Assembly: GCA_009691765.1 (NCBI GenBank)
Contig: SIAO01000001.1
Coordinates: 62,001 to 126,000 of the forward strand
Direction of reading: 5' to 3'
DNA length: 64,000 nt
Source: Planctomycetota bacterium
Lineage (GTDB): Bacteria > Planctomycetota > GCA-002687715
The notes under the pieces are model-generated. The model did not search any database. It was not told the origin of the DNA and worked only from the letters and a program-made list of their open reading frames with translations. Positions 33,753-43,322 of this stretch are shown here, one piece after another. A program made the translations under genes and the position numbers. Positions within the stretch are counted from its first letter, which is position 1, and each line of letters begins with the position of its first letter.

Positions 33753-36700
33753 ATGCGCTCGATGTACCTCACCGCGCTAATTTTTGCCTGTGCTTGTGTT
33801 CTCTCCGCTCAGTCGCCTCCAGCGCATCCGCGCTTGCAGTTCACTGCAGCCGAGTTGCCGGCGCTCAACGCCAAAGTGAACGCAAGCGGGACACCTGCGG
33901 CCGCGGCCTACGCTTCATGCGTGACTTCTGCAGCTTTGCAGATTTCGGGCACGCTGCCTTCCACATCCAACCAAATGGCTTTCGTGGTGATGCGCAGTCT
34001 GCGCCGTCTCCATGAAGTTTCCTTTCGCTATGCCCTCACAGGTAACGCCACCTATGGCACCAATGCGCGCAATTTATTGATGCAGATCGTGCCGCTGCTG
34101 ACGCCCACTGGGGCGTCGGCATACATGATGAGTTCGTACCCCATGGTGTTGGCGGCCACCTATGACACGGTGTACCCGCTGCTCACCGCCGCGGAGCGCG
34201 CACAAGTTGTCGCTCACTTGGAAGCGTGGATCGCGGCCATGAAGGTCGGGACGAATGGTGTGTCGTCATACAGCGGCTACGCAGCAGCTACAGACAACCA
34301 CTCGTTTGCATGGTGCGCAGGCATCGCCTTCACGGGGCTCGCGATCCTCGGAGATTCCACACTCTCGACTCTGTCTGCAGACATCACGAGCAATCTTGCG
34401 AAGATCAACAGCGGTTGGCGTGACGCGGTGTCGCCTGACGGCTCTGTGGATGAAAACACAGGTTATGCGAACTACGGAGTGCTCTATGCACTCCATGCTG
34501 CACGCGCTGCGGAGCGCTGTGGCTACGGCAACATCGTCACGGGCACCAACATTCTGCGCACTCCGCGCTGGGTGGCGGCCGCGTTGTTCGGCTCAGATTT
34601 CTACTGGGTAGGCGACTCTTCGCCGACGCACAAAGGCACGCGCATGGACCCCGTGCTCTACGACCTTGTGGCACGCACAGGCGATACAGAGGCACTCTGG
34701 GGCCTCGACCGCATCTTCGCCTTGAATGCTCTCGGGGACACGACGCCGACGCAAGCGTTTTCGCCGCATGTGAACAAGGCACTCTGTTACCCCTCGGGCT
34801 TCGTGGCGCAACAGCCAGCGGTGCTTTCAGCGTTCTTCCGCGACAATCTGAATGAAGGCAGTCCCACGGCCAGCAAGACGAGCAACGCATTTAGTGTCGG
34901 TGACGGCGGTCACGCTCTCTTGCACAACAGTGCGTCCTCGTTGCAAACGCAATTCGGGATCATGCACATGATCCGCGACGAGTGGATGAACCACAGCCAC
35001 GAGGACGATGGCAATCTCGTCGTCAGCAGCGAGGGGTCACATTTCTTCCTTGATCTTGGGTACGCGTCGACCAGCACCTATGCCGGAGCACAGAGCTCCG
35101 ACCACAACATTGTGCTCGTGCAAGGTGTGGCCGGTTTCGGCGGCGACACCAACAACTACTATAATCCTCCGAGCCCGAACGCTCGCTTCTTGGGAAAGCG
35201 TGAAGCGGCCCTAGTTTCCGCTCAGGTTGACTATGTGCGTGGCAACCACGCCAACATGTGGCAAATGAGCCGTGCAGATCGACGCGTAGTGTTGATCAAG
35301 GACGCGTCGGATCCGTACATGCTGCTGCTCGATGATGTCCAGAAGGACACCACGGTGCGCACCTACGAAGAGATCTTCCATGTGCCCGCAGTGCCTGTGG
35401 GCGCAGGGACCGTGGCCAGCCCGCTGCTCTGTACTTCAGGCGTGCGTACCTTGCGTTCAGTGTGGATGGCTCCGCAGGAAGTCAACATCAGTGCTGCCGC
35501 GGCGGTGACATCTTCTGGCGGCATCACCAGTTCCAAAGTGCGCGTGCAAGCGAGTGGCGCAAGTGCGCTTTATATGAGCGTGCACGGCCGCACGGCGCCG
35601 AGTGCGTTGCTTCCGCTTAGCGCAGCTCAGAGCGGAACCGTGGGCGGCTTGATGACGCGTGGAACCAGCAGCGACAAGGTGTTGGCCCGCGCAGGCTCAG
35701 GCAGCTTTGGTGACGCGCAAACCAGCGGCAACGGCCGTATGGCTTGGGTGCGTCTCGGTTCCAGCGGCATTGTCCCGCAGTGGTTTGCTGGGGAATGCAG
35801 TTTGCTGCAACACGAAGGGCAGGTGCTCTTGTTGGCCAACCGTCCCGTCAGTGTCGCGGCGCGCAGTGGAACACTCGTCATCAACACGGACGAGCTCGCG
35901 GGCCCTGTGCTCGGAGCCATTCTGCGCATCGGATTCAATGCTGCCAGCGTTGTGATTGATGGCGACCCCGTGTTGTTTACGCAGATTGGGAACCGCGTCG
36001 TCATCGGCCTCGCGCCGACGGGAGCGGAGTGCATTGACGACCGTGGTCACTCGTTTGAAGATGGCACGCTCGGCGATGCCGTCCCATTCGGTGCGTTGTG
36101 GATTCGCAACGGGCGCCTGACGAGCTCCACCGGAGTTGCCGGCGTGGACTTGAAGGCCGGTGGCGTGGTTCAAGCGCAACCCATGAGCTTGGGACTGACG
36201 GCTCGTTTCCTTCCCGGAGCTGGTGCCAATGCAGCAGCATGGAGACTGCGCACAGCTGGCAATGAAGTGCTGCGCCTGAGCTTTGCGCCTGGAGCGAGCG
36301 GTAGCGCCATCTTGAGCGCGCACGCTCAAGGCATGACGCTTGGCAGTGTCAGTGTGCCTCCAGACCTGAGCGGTCAAGCCTATCGCGCTGTCGTCCGTTG
36401 GAATCCTGCGAGCGGCACGCTGAGCGCATTCTCTTGCTTCGGGCTGTCGCTTGGGAGCCTTGGCACTCTGACGCATGGCAGCCCCATGCAGGTAGGCGTG
36501 GAATCGTCGGCCGAAGCCGAAGTGGATGATGTCACCCTTTTCTCATCTGAAGAAGATGGAGTCACTGCGCAAGGCGTCGTGCTGTGGGGCAGTTCTTTCG
36601 GTCGTTGTGGTATCTATCTCAGCCACCCTGCACTATCCTTCCACACTGAAACATCATTCCGCTACGGCGCACAGCGGCTTGATCCTGCGGTGCAAGCCGT

Positions 36701-36896
36701 GTGGATGCAAGTCTGCGGCATGCAAGAGTCGTTGTTCAGTTCGTCGGTGTTTCCGGGTTCACCTGCGCCGACCACGCTCCAAGAGATCGGAGTGCAGAGC
36801 ATCTATCCGGCGCTGAATCCGCTGGATCCCACGCAGGTCGGAGTGACGCTTTCAACGGCTTCGGGCTCTGAGCTTCTTGGTCGCTTCCAGTACTGA
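33753..36896 (+). CDS. Secreted heparinase II/III-like polysaccharide lyase
   Basis: 1047 residues. A signal peptide (cleaved near LSAQ) precedes an alpha-toroid domain opening with 'HPRLQFTAAELPAL', common to heparinase II/III-type and alginate-lyase-type enzymes. The heparinase II/III domain contains the 'HSHEDDGNLVVSSEG' motif with the expected His and Asp near residues 420-430. A long C-terminal region (about 700-1047) is beta-rich and probably binds carbohydrate or attaches to the surface. It likely cleaves uronic-acid-containing polysaccharide by beta-elimination outside the cytoplasm. The substrate cannot be inferred. A nearby in-frame ATG at 33762 is an alternative start. Confidence 0.82.
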   Translation: MRSMYLTALIFACACVLSAQSPPAHPRLQFTAAELPALNAKVNASGTPAAAAYASCVTSAALQISGTLPSTSNQMAFVVMRSLRRLHEVSFRYALTGNATYGTNARNLLMQIVPLLTPTGASAYMMSSYPMVLAATYDTVYPLLTAAERAQVVAHLEAWIAAMKVGTNGVSSYSGYAAATDNHSFAWCAGIAFTGLAILGDSTLSTLSADITSNLAKINSGWRDAVSPDGSVDENTGYANYGVLYALHAARAAERCGYGNIVTGTNILRTPRWVAAALFGSDFYWVGDSSPTHKGTRMDPVLYDLVARTGDTEALWGLDRIFALNALGDTTPTQAFSPHVNKALCYPSGFVAQQPAVLSAFFRDNLNEGSPTASKTSNAFSVGDGGHALLHNSASSLQTQFGIMHMIRDEWMNHSHEDDGNLVVSSEGSHFFLDLGYASTSTYAGAQSSDHNIVLVQGVAGFGGDTNNYYNPPSPNARFLGKREAALVSAQVDYVRGNHANMWQMSRADRRVVLIKDASDPYMLLLDDVQKDTTVRTYEEIFHVPAVPVGAGTVASPLLCTSGVRTLRSVWMAPQEVNISAAAAVTSSGGITSSKVRVQASGASALYMSVHGRTAPSALLPLSAAQSGTVGGLMTRGTSSDKVLARAGSGSFGDAQTSGNGRMAWVRLGSSGIVPQWFAGECSLLQHEGQVLLLANRPVSVAARSGTLVINTDELAGPVLGAILRIGFNAASVVIDGDPVLFTQIGNRVVIGLAPTGAECIDDRGHSFEDGTLGDAVPFGALWIRNGRLTSSTGVAGVDLKAGGVVQAQPMSLGLTARFLPGAGANAAAWRLRTAGNEVLRLSFAPGASGSAILSAHAQGMTLGSVSVPPDLSGQAYRAVVRWNPASGTLSAFSCFGLSLGSLGTLTHGSPMQVGVESSAEAEVDDVTLFSSEEDGVTAQGVVLWGSSFGRCGIYLSHPALSFHTETSFRYGAQRLDPAVQAVWMQVCGMQESLFSSSVFPGSPAPTTLQEIGVQSIYPALNPLDPTQVGVTLSTASGSELLGRFQY

Positions 36897-36909
36897 GCGC
36901 CAATAGACA

Positions 36910-36941
36910 ACGCCGACCACACCCTCAGGTGCCGTCGGCGT
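36910..36941. terminator. Bidirectional hairpin between lyase gene and rpmB
   Basis: ACGCCGAC (36910-36917) pairs perfectly with GTCGGCGT (36934-36941). Inside, CACC pairs with GGTG around a CTCA tetraloop. The 12-bp stem with one internal loop sits between two convergent stop codons. It lacks a strong T-run on either side. Confidence 0.65.
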
Positions 36942-36965
36942 CGTCGTTGAGTATTTCGTTCGAGA

Positions 36966-37286
36966 TCAGGGCTTCTTGAAGCCGAGAGCTGCGAGGCGGC
37001 GCTTGTTGCGGCCACGAGTAGCCTTCAGCAGTTTCACTGTGATCATGTTGCCCTTGAAGGCGATACGCGCGCTGCCCTTCTTGATGACGCTGGCTGCGAC
37101 GCGAAGCGTGCGCATGCCGCCGTCCGGCAGTTCGATACGCACATGGTGCAGGTTCGGGCGGAAGGTGCGCCGGGTGATCCCGGTGGTCTTCAAACCGACA
37201 CCGCCATCGGCCTTGGCCTTACCGCGGCGGGTGACTTTATTGCCCACGCGGGTCTTCTTGCCACTGATTTCACAGACGCGAGACAT
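36966..37286 (-). CDS. rpmB: Large-subunit ribosomal protein bL28
   Basis: 106 residues. The opening 'MSRVCEISGKKTRVGNKV' and the later 'RTFRPNLHHVRI' are diagnostic of bL28. About 25 residues longer than the E. coli protein because of an insertion after the first basic stretch (around residues 23-38) and a basic C-terminal tail. It lies 85 bases downstream of leuS on the same strand, and the strong hairpin at 36910-36941 would end its transcript. Confidence 0.94.
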   Translation of the reverse strand: MSRVCEISGKKTRVGNKVTRRGKAKADGGVGLKTTGITRRTFRPNLHHVRIELPDGGMRTLRVAASVIKKGSARIAFKGNMITVKLLKATRGRNKRRLAALGFKKP

Positions 37287-37371
37287 GCGGAAATCTCCGA
37301 AACAATGAGGTGTGCGCAGGCCCGATGGGGCGTTCGCGTTGGGTCTGATTATGGCTTGAGCGCGGCCAGAC

Positions 37372-39909
37372 TCAAGCGGGTGGCCCCACTACGAGGTTCA
37401 GCATGCGTTTGGGCACATAGATGACCTTGCGGATGGTGGCCCCAGCGAGGTGGCGTTGAACACCTGGGTCTGCAAGGGCGAGCTCACGAATTTGTGCTTC
37501 GGTGGCGTCCAAAGGCAGTTCCAGCGTGGTGCGCAGTTTGCCGTTGACACTCACTGGGATAGTGAGGGTGCTTTCGATCAGTTTCGACAGATCTGCCACT
37601 GGCCACGGTGCATAGGCGATGCTGTTTTTGTGGCCGAGGCGGCGCCAAATCTCTTCGGCGAAGTGGGGGCAGAAGGGCGCGACAAGCAAGAGATAGGTGT
37701 TGAGCGTGGCGCGCGAGCGCTGCGGAGCGGCGGTAAGCGTGTTCACCAGTTCCATCAGCTTCGAGATGGCGGTGTTGAAGCGCATCTGCTCGAGGTCTTC
37801 GGTCACTCCCGCGATGGTGCGATGTAGCTGCCGTTCGATGTCTTCGCTCGGCGCAGCTTCGCTCAACTGCGCTGCCCAGGTGTCGTCATCACCGGCCAGC
37901 CACAAACGCCACGAACGTTGCAAGAAACGCGACACACCTTCCATGCCGCGCGTTTGCCACGGCTTGGTCATGTCCAAGGGGCCCATGAACATCTCGTAGA
38001 GGCGCATGGCATCGGCGCCGTACTCGCTGATGATGTCGTCAGGGTTGACGACATTGAGCTTGGATTTGCTCATCTTCTCGACGCGCGTTTCCACAGAGGC
38101 GCCCGTAGCGCGCACGAAGTGTTTGCCGTCGCGTTCTTCGATGTCCTTTTCGTGCCAGTACTTGCCGCTGGCGTCTTGATAGGACCAAGCGAGGATCATG
38201 CCTTGATTGAAAAGTTTCTGGAACGGTTCGGGGGTGCTCACCAAACCGATATCGAAGAGCACCTTGTGCCAGAAGCGCGAGTAGAGCAGGTGCAAGACGG
38301 CGTGCTCAGTGCCGCCAACATAGAGATCCACCGGCATCCAGTAGCGCTCTTTCTCGGGAGCGAATGGAGCCTGATCGTTCTTGGGATCGAGATAGCGCAG
38401 GTAGTACCAGCAAGACCCAGCCCACTGCGGCATGGTGTTGGTTTCGCGCAGAGCCATCCCGCCACGCGGATCAGCAACTTGCAACCATGATTCAGCTCGC
38501 GCCAGGGGCGGTCGTCCGTCCGCCGTAGGTTTGAAATCCACGAGGTGTGGCAACTCCACGGGTAGCGCGTCGTCCGGCAACGGCACCGCCACGCCGTCGG
38601 CTCCAATGACCATAGGGAAGGGCTCGCCCCAATAACGTTGCCGCGAGAAGAGCCAATCGCGCAGAGCGTATTGCACCTTGGCGCGGCCTTGGCCACTGGC
38701 TTCGAGGTCTTGTGTGATGCGCGTGCGCATCGCAGCACTGCTCATGCCGCTATAGATGCCGGAGTGAGCACTCACACCGTCGTCGCCAAAGGCGCCTTCG
38801 CACGCGGCGCTTCCAGCGGCAGGGAGCACAACGGTCTTGGATGGCAATCCGTACGTGCGCGCGAATTCGTGATCGCGTGCGTCGTGCGCAGGCACGGCCA
38901 TCACCGCGCCCGTGCCGTACCCACCCACAACATAATCAGCAATCCAAATCGGAAGCAGTTCACCGGTGAGCGGATGCACGGCGCGCGCCCCAGTATCTAC
39001 ACCTGTCTTGGTGGCTTGATCCGCTTTGCGTTCGCGATCACTGCGCCGCGTGCTGCGTTGAATGTATGCATCTACAGCCGCGCGGTTGTTCGCGGTGGTG
39101 AGCTCTTGCACCAAAGGGTGTTCCGGAGCGAGTACGCACCATGTGACGCCGAACAGGGTGTCGGCTCTGGTCGTGTACACCGTGAAGCGGCGCTCACTAC
39201 CGGCAACTTTGAAATCCACTTCCGCACCGTTTGATTGCCCAATCCACTCGCGTTGCATCTTCTTGACGGGCTCGGGCCAATCGAGCAAATCGAGATCCTT
39301 CATCAGGCGTTCGGCGTAGGCGGTGATGCGCAGCATCCATTGCGTCATCAGACGCTTCTCGACGGGGTCGCCAGTTTCTTTGTAGGTGCCTTCCGGCGAG
39401 ACCTCTTCGTTGGCGAGCACGGTGCCGAGGGCTGGGCACCAATTCACAGGAAGTTCAGCGCGATAGGCGAGGCCACGCTCGTGCAGGCGCAAGAAGATCC
39501 ACTGCGTCCAGCGGTAGTAGTCAGGCGTGCTGGTGTTGATCTCGCGATCCCAGTCGTACGAAAACCCAAGGCGCTGAATCTGACGACGAAAGTTGTCAGT
39601 GTTGGTCTTGGTGATGTCCGCTGGATGGCGTCCGTCGCGCTCGGCGGCGCGTTCTGCTGGCAGCCCGAAAGCGTCCCAGCCCATGGGATGCAACACATTG
39701 AAGCCACGCATGCGCTTGTAGCGCGCAAGAATGTCCGTGGCGGTGTAACCCTCGGGGTGCCCTACATGTAGTCCCGAACCAGATGGGTAGGGAAACATGT
39801 CGAGCACGTAGTACTTCGGTTTGGCGTGGTCCTCGACGGTCCGAAAGGTGCGCTGTTCTGCCCAGAACTTCTGCCAGCGGGGCTCAATGATCGAGGGTTC
39901 GTATGGCAT
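37372..39909 (-). CDS. leuS: Leucyl-tRNA synthetase
   Basis: 845 residues, full length. Class I signatures: the HIGH-type motif in 'GSGLHVGHPEGYTA' near residue 45 and KMSKS in 'EKMSKSKLNVVNPDDI'. The inserted CP1 editing domain lies between them, and the C-terminal end has the usual short beta domain ('KVIYVPKRMLNLVV'). It charges tRNA-Leu. ATG 39909 (MPYEPS) is chosen over an in-frame start 66 bases upstream because LeuS similarity starts there. Divergent from the BON-like gene. Confidence 0.97.
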   Translation of the reverse strand: MPYEPSIIEPRWQKFWAEQRTFRTVEDHAKPKYYVLDMFPYPSGSGLHVGHPEGYTATDILARYKRMRGFNVLHPMGWDAFGLPAERAAERDGRHPADITKTNTDNFRRQIQRLGFSYDWDREINTSTPDYYRWTQWIFLRLHERGLAYRAELPVNWCPALGTVLANEEVSPEGTYKETGDPVEKRLMTQWMLRITAYAERLMKDLDLLDWPEPVKKMQREWIGQSNGAEVDFKVAGSERRFTVYTTRADTLFGVTWCVLAPEHPLVQELTTANNRAAVDAYIQRSTRRSDRERKADQATKTGVDTGARAVHPLTGELLPIWIADYVVGGYGTGAVMAVPAHDARDHEFARTYGLPSKTVVLPAAGSAACEGAFGDDGVSAHSGIYSGMSSAAMRTRITQDLEASGQGRAKVQYALRDWLFSRQRYWGEPFPMVIGADGVAVPLPDDALPVELPHLVDFKPTADGRPPLARAESWLQVADPRGGMALRETNTMPQWAGSCWYYLRYLDPKNDQAPFAPEKERYWMPVDLYVGGTEHAVLHLLYSRFWHKVLFDIGLVSTPEPFQKLFNQGMILAWSYQDASGKYWHEKDIEERDGKHFVRATGASVETRVEKMSKSKLNVVNPDDIISEYGADAMRLYEMFMGPLDMTKPWQTRGMEGVSRFLQRSWRLWLAGDDDTWAAQLSEAAPSEDIERQLHRTIAGVTEDLEQMRFNTAISKLMELVNTLTAAPQRSRATLNTYLLLVAPFCPHFAEEIWRRLGHKNSIAYAPWPVADLSKLIESTLTIPVSVNGKLRTTLELPLDATEAQIRELALADPGVQRHLAGATIRKVIYVPKRMLNLVVGPPA

Positions 39910-39990
39910 GCGCAGCTTGCTCCGCGAAGGGCCGATGAGGCCACGGATGCTATCGCACAGCTTCGGTCGCGCCACGCTGCGTTGCGCCTA

Positions 39991-40020
39991 TTGACGCTGC
40001 CCCAGAAGCGTGCGTAGAGT
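39991..40020 (+). promoter_or_regulatory. Candidate promoter of the BON-like gene
   Basis: TTGACG (39991-39996), 18-base spacer, TAGAGT (40015-40020). The predicted leader would be only about 13 bases, without a clear ribosome binding site. Confidence 0.45.
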
Positions 40021-40039
40021 GCAGCCGCGCTGATTGTTC

Positions 40040-40612
40040 ATGAAAAAGAGCCAATCCCCACAAACCCGCCCAGAAGGGCGTACACCCGCTCGGCCCCGGA
40101 GAAGCAAGTCTTCGGCGCAGCCGCGCGCAGCCGCTCGCGCTGACGATCTCAAAATGGCGGACAGCATTCAGGAAGAGCAGTTGGCTTGCAAACTCATTGG
40201 CGACCTTGAGTATCGCCACGGTGTGGACACGACGACGCTCGATCTCGTCTTGCGCGGTGGACGCGGCAGTGTGCGCGGTTTGGTGACCGATCAAGAAGAA
40301 CTCGAAGCGATTCGTGACTGCATCATGGAAGAGGGCGGCATTGCCGATCTCGAAGTGAGTTTGCGCATTGCTGGGACGCAGCGCGAAGAAGAACGCGACA
40401 CCGCTCGCAGCGTGCAGTTGACGCTTGAAGGCGTGCTCGATTTCATGGATGCGGACATTCAGGTGGCCTGCCTTCAAGTGGGCACTGGCCCGCGAACGCT
40501 GGTGTTGCGTGGCACCGTGAAGCGCCTGATGCAAAAGCACCTTGCAGGTCTCGTGGCGCTGCGTGCTGTCGAAGGTGCGCGCTTGCGCAACCGCCTTTTG
40601 CTCAAGCCCTGA
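40040..40612 (+). CDS. Hypothetical protein with two BON-like repeats
   Basis: 190 residues. The first 40 are very basic and rich in Arg, Pro and Ser. Two segments each resemble a BON domain: about 48-112 ('IGDLEYRHGVDTTTLDLVLR', then GSVRGLVTD) and about 125-187 ('VLDFMDADIQVACLQV', then 'LVLRGTVKR'). BON domains often bind phospholipid or link periplasmic complexes, but no signal peptide is evident here, so the location is open. A TTG two codons upstream is an alternative start. The BON assignment is by eye and tentative. Confidence 0.6.
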   Translation: MKKSQSPQTRPEGRTPARPRRSKSSAQPRAAARADDLKMADSIQEEQLACKLIGDLEYRHGVDTTTLDLVLRGGRGSVRGLVTDQEELEAIRDCIMEEGGIADLEVSLRIAGTQREEERDTARSVQLTLEGVLDFMDADIQVACLQVGTGPRTLVLRGTVKRLMQKHLAGLVALRAVEGARLRNRLLLKP

Positions 40613-40662
40613 TGAGCGCGCGGCGGTTTCCGTTGCGGCCATGGGCTGTAAGGTTGCTGAGC

Positions 40663-41129
40663 TCAGGCTCGCCACACATTCGCGAGCAAGCTGCGCGATA
40701 GCTGGTTCGCGGTCGCTGCAACTTCTTTGGAGTAGCTGTGGAGCTTCGCTCGGAGCGTAGGTCGCCACGAGACGCACAGCAGCGTGCCGGTCTTGAAGAG
40801 TGTTTTCAGCCCCCCACGTTCACTCATGCAGATGGCTTCGAGGGCTGCCGCTCGCACCTCTGCTGCAAGATCCTCGGCAAACAGTTGGCGCGCGCGGCTC
40901 TGCGTTGCAGAGGAGCGAGCGTCCGGAGTACGTGGGAGGGTTGTTTCAGCATCACACTCACGGTGGCCGTGAATGCGTGGATCTCTTGCGTCGCCAAGGC
41001 CAGTCGCAGTTGCTGTGCAAACGCAGGGCTTGCCGCCATGTGCTCACTGTCCCAAGGACGCACGGCCTGTTTATCTAGCGATGACCCAAGGCGTGCAAAC
41101 TGAGCTGCAAGCTCGGCCAACGACCCCAT
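40663..41129 (-). pseudogene. Frameshifted hypothetical gene
   Basis: ATG 41129 has GAGGTGA upstream and opens a protein-like frame ('SLAELAAQFARLG', 'FTATVSVMLKQPSHVLRTL') that turns meaningless after a GCGCGCGC run near 40893-40902. Moving by one base there restores a sensible helical sequence, 'QLFAEDLAAEVRAAALEAI', that runs to a stop at 40663. The joined protein would be about 155 residues, mostly alpha-helical, with no family I recognise. A single-base slip in the GC repeat, real or a sequencing error, explains the break. Confidence 0.45.
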
Positions 41130-41186
41130 GTTGATCACCTCAACCGTGATTGTGGGCTGCCTTTACCGGCGTGCGTCAAAGGGGAT

Positions 41187-42350
41187 TCATGAGGACTTTT
41201 GTAGCCATGAAGCCGCGGTCTCGAGTTCTCTCGCCAGGTTTTCTATCAGGCTCTCTGCTGCGCGTACGCTCTCGGGCAGCACATCAAAGGTGTAGGTCTC
41301 GACTTCGTAATGGGTGCAGCCTGTCGCTTCGAGGAGTTTCAGAGTGTGCGGCAATGAGGAGGCGGTGCTGCGAAGCGCGTTGGCAGGTTGCGCATGAATG
41401 GGGATGTGAAAATGGGTACGGGCCGTGCCGCAAGCTCCAGGCTCCAAGAGGTGCAGATCATCCACGGTCGTGACACCGTCTTCTTTGCGCAGACTTGTTT
41501 GATGCAGATAGCGCGGTTCGGCGCAGGCGTGCAGTGCTTCCGCTGCTGCCGGGAGGTCCGCTTCAAGGGCAGCAGAGATCTGAATCTTGTAGACCCTGCA
41601 CCCAACAGCGTTCAGTGCCCTCACGGCAGTTTCTGGAGTTTCGAACATGACAGCGCCGTGACAGCAATCGAAACAGGCGCCGATGTGGCGTTGCAGCAGT
41701 TTGGCCCCAAGGCCTGACGCGACGGCCGCTGGCAACAACACTTTGCCGTAGAAGCGAGCGAGATCGGCGGCCGTTTCCAGGAGACAACCCGGTTCGGGTT
41801 CGAGGGCGAGGCGCAGCGTGCGACCGTGGCTGCGTTCGAGCGTCGCGAAGTCGCGAGCGACTTCCATCAAGCGCGTTGCGGCAAGGATTTCGATATCTGG
41901 GTGTTTGGCACGTAGAGATGCATGGCCGAGCGGCAGCGTAGAAAGACTTAACGGCGAGGCATCCGCAGGTGCGAGCGCGAGAAGACAGCGAGCAGCAGCA
42001 AGCGTGTAGTCGCGGCGTTCGAGTGTGCTCCAGTCCGGTTCGTAGACGGCGTGCTTGACGACGGCGCTATGGAACGGGCGCTGCGGGAAGACATTCAGCG
42101 AGACAACGCGGAGACGGTGTGTTTGCAAGAATTGTGCGAGTGCGCTCAGTTTGGCCGCGTCATGCAGTTCGTGAACGGCGTGAGCTCCGAGGTGTAGGCC
42201 TACGACGAGCTCGTCGCAGCCGAGGCGTTCGCGCAAGGGCACTGCATGCGCCAGCAGTGCGTTGGCAATGTCAGCGACGCTGTGAGCGGGATGAACATTT
42301 GTGCAGTAGCCAAGCGAAAGTGGCTCTGCCGCAGGGCGCACAAGAAGCAT
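41187..42350 (-). CDS. EboE-like TIM-barrel protein (xylose-isomerase-like fold)
   Basis: 388 residues. The opening 'SLGYCTNVHPAHSVADI', the 'VVSLNVFPQRPFH' strand and 'EPDWSTLERRDYTLAAA' match the EboE ('metabolite traffic') branch of sugar-phosphate isomerase/epimerase proteins. Metal-ligand candidates include the Glu in 'LALEPEPGCLLE', the His/Asp in 'GACFDCCHGAVMFE' and a Glu near the end. In cyanobacteria and others ebo genes form a cluster linked to export or maturation of secondary metabolites. Here no other ebo gene is visible. The 5' neighbour is an unrecognised membrane-protein gene 25 bases away. Confidence 0.75.
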   Translation of the reverse strand: MLLVRPAAEPLSLGYCTNVHPAHSVADIANALLAHAVPLRERLGCDELVVGLHLGAHAVHELHDAAKLSALAQFLQTHRLRVVSLNVFPQRPFHSAVVKHAVYEPDWSTLERRDYTLAAARCLLALAPADASPLSLSTLPLGHASLRAKHPDIEILAATRLMEVARDFATLERSHGRTLRLALEPEPGCLLETAADLARFYGKVLLPAAVASGLGAKLLQRHIGACFDCCHGAVMFETPETAVRALNAVGCRVYKIQISAALEADLPAAAEALHACAEPRYLHQTSLRKEDGVTTVDDLHLLEPGACGTARTHFHIPIHAQPANALRSTASSLPHTLKLLEATGCTHYEVETYTFDVLPESVRAAESLIENLARELETAASWLQKSS

Positions 42351-42375
42351 GGTGCGAGTGTAAGCGCGACGGCGA

Positions 42376-43212
42376 TTAGGCGCCGGCGCTGTCGCCAATG
42401 TCTTGTTGCGGCCGCGGATTGGTGCGGCGACGCGATGGCGTTGCCTTGGTTTCAACGCGAGGAGCTGCGTCTGCTGCCGCGCACGCGCACAGCGCGCGGA
42501 GCGGGAGAAGATGATCGTCGAGAACCGGCAGCGTGCTGAGGTTCGTGCGAAGTTGAGCGAGCGCAGTGCGCGCTGTACCGAATCTGAGTTTTGCGCGCCA
42601 GCGCAGCGCACTGCGGTGTAGCGATGCAGCATCGGGCTGCGCGCACTCTGGGAGCATTCTCGCGGTCGCAAGGAGTTTGAGTGCGCTGTTGCGCAGTGTG
42701 TCGCAACGCGAATGCCATGTCTTGCAGCGCATTTGGGCCGCGCTCTGAAAGATCAGCAACGAACCAAGGCCCACGCTGCCCCACAGTGCGAGTTGCTCGA
42801 GGGATGCCAATCCGGCGCTGGCCCCGACCCACCACACAAGCCCGCAAGCGGCGAAGGCGGGAAGCGCCAACGCTACGGGGAGACGCGCGTTCACGATCAT
42901 TGTCCAGCGGAGGACGCGCTGTTCTGCAAGGGCGAGCGTGTTCGTTTCACGCTCGAGCGCCTCGACTTCGGGGAAACTCAGCGGAGAGTCTTCTCGTAGG
43001 CAGCGATCGAGATGCTCCAAGGAGACCAAGAGGAGCTGGTTTCGTTGTTGCAGAGCGAGTTGCTCGCGTTGCAGGCCCTGCTCAGCGAGGACACATTGTT
43101 CCAGCACATCTCGCAACGCAAGCGAGAGCTCGGAAGGTGAGCGAGGAGTGGTCCAGCCGTTGCCAGCGTCTGAATCCTCCAGCGAGCGTTGGGTAGACGA
43201 AAAGACACTCAT
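42376..43212 (-). CDS. Hypothetical protein with two membrane helices
   Basis: 278 residues. A Glu/Gln/Leu-rich N-terminal helix (about 25-105, likely coiled coil) leads to two hydrophobic segments (about 115-137 and 143-160). A basic helical C-terminal half with a Thr/Pro/Arg-rich tail follows. No domain recognised. ATG 43212 is preceded by AAAGGA. It lies 25 bases upstream of the EboE-like gene on the same strand, so the two are probably co-transcribed. Confidence 0.7.
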   Translation of the reverse strand: MSVFSSTQRSLEDSDAGNGWTTPRSPSELSLALRDVLEQCVLAEQGLQREQLALQQRNQLLLVSLEHLDRCLREDSPLSFPEVEALERETNTLALAEQRVLRWTMIVNARLPVALALPAFAACGLVWWVGASAGLASLEQLALWGSVGLGSLLIFQSAAQMRCKTWHSRCDTLRNSALKLLATARMLPECAQPDAASLHRSALRWRAKLRFGTARTALAQLRTNLSTLPVLDDHLLPLRALCACAAADAAPRVETKATPSRRRTNPRPQQDIGDSAGA

Positions 43213-43322
43213 CAAGGGTCCTTTCGGCGCGGGTGGTGCATTTCCTTGAGCTAAGCACGCTTGGTGGCGCGACTTTTGAGAGGGCATTCCGGGCCATAGC
43301 ATCCGGACCTTGGAGAATCCGT

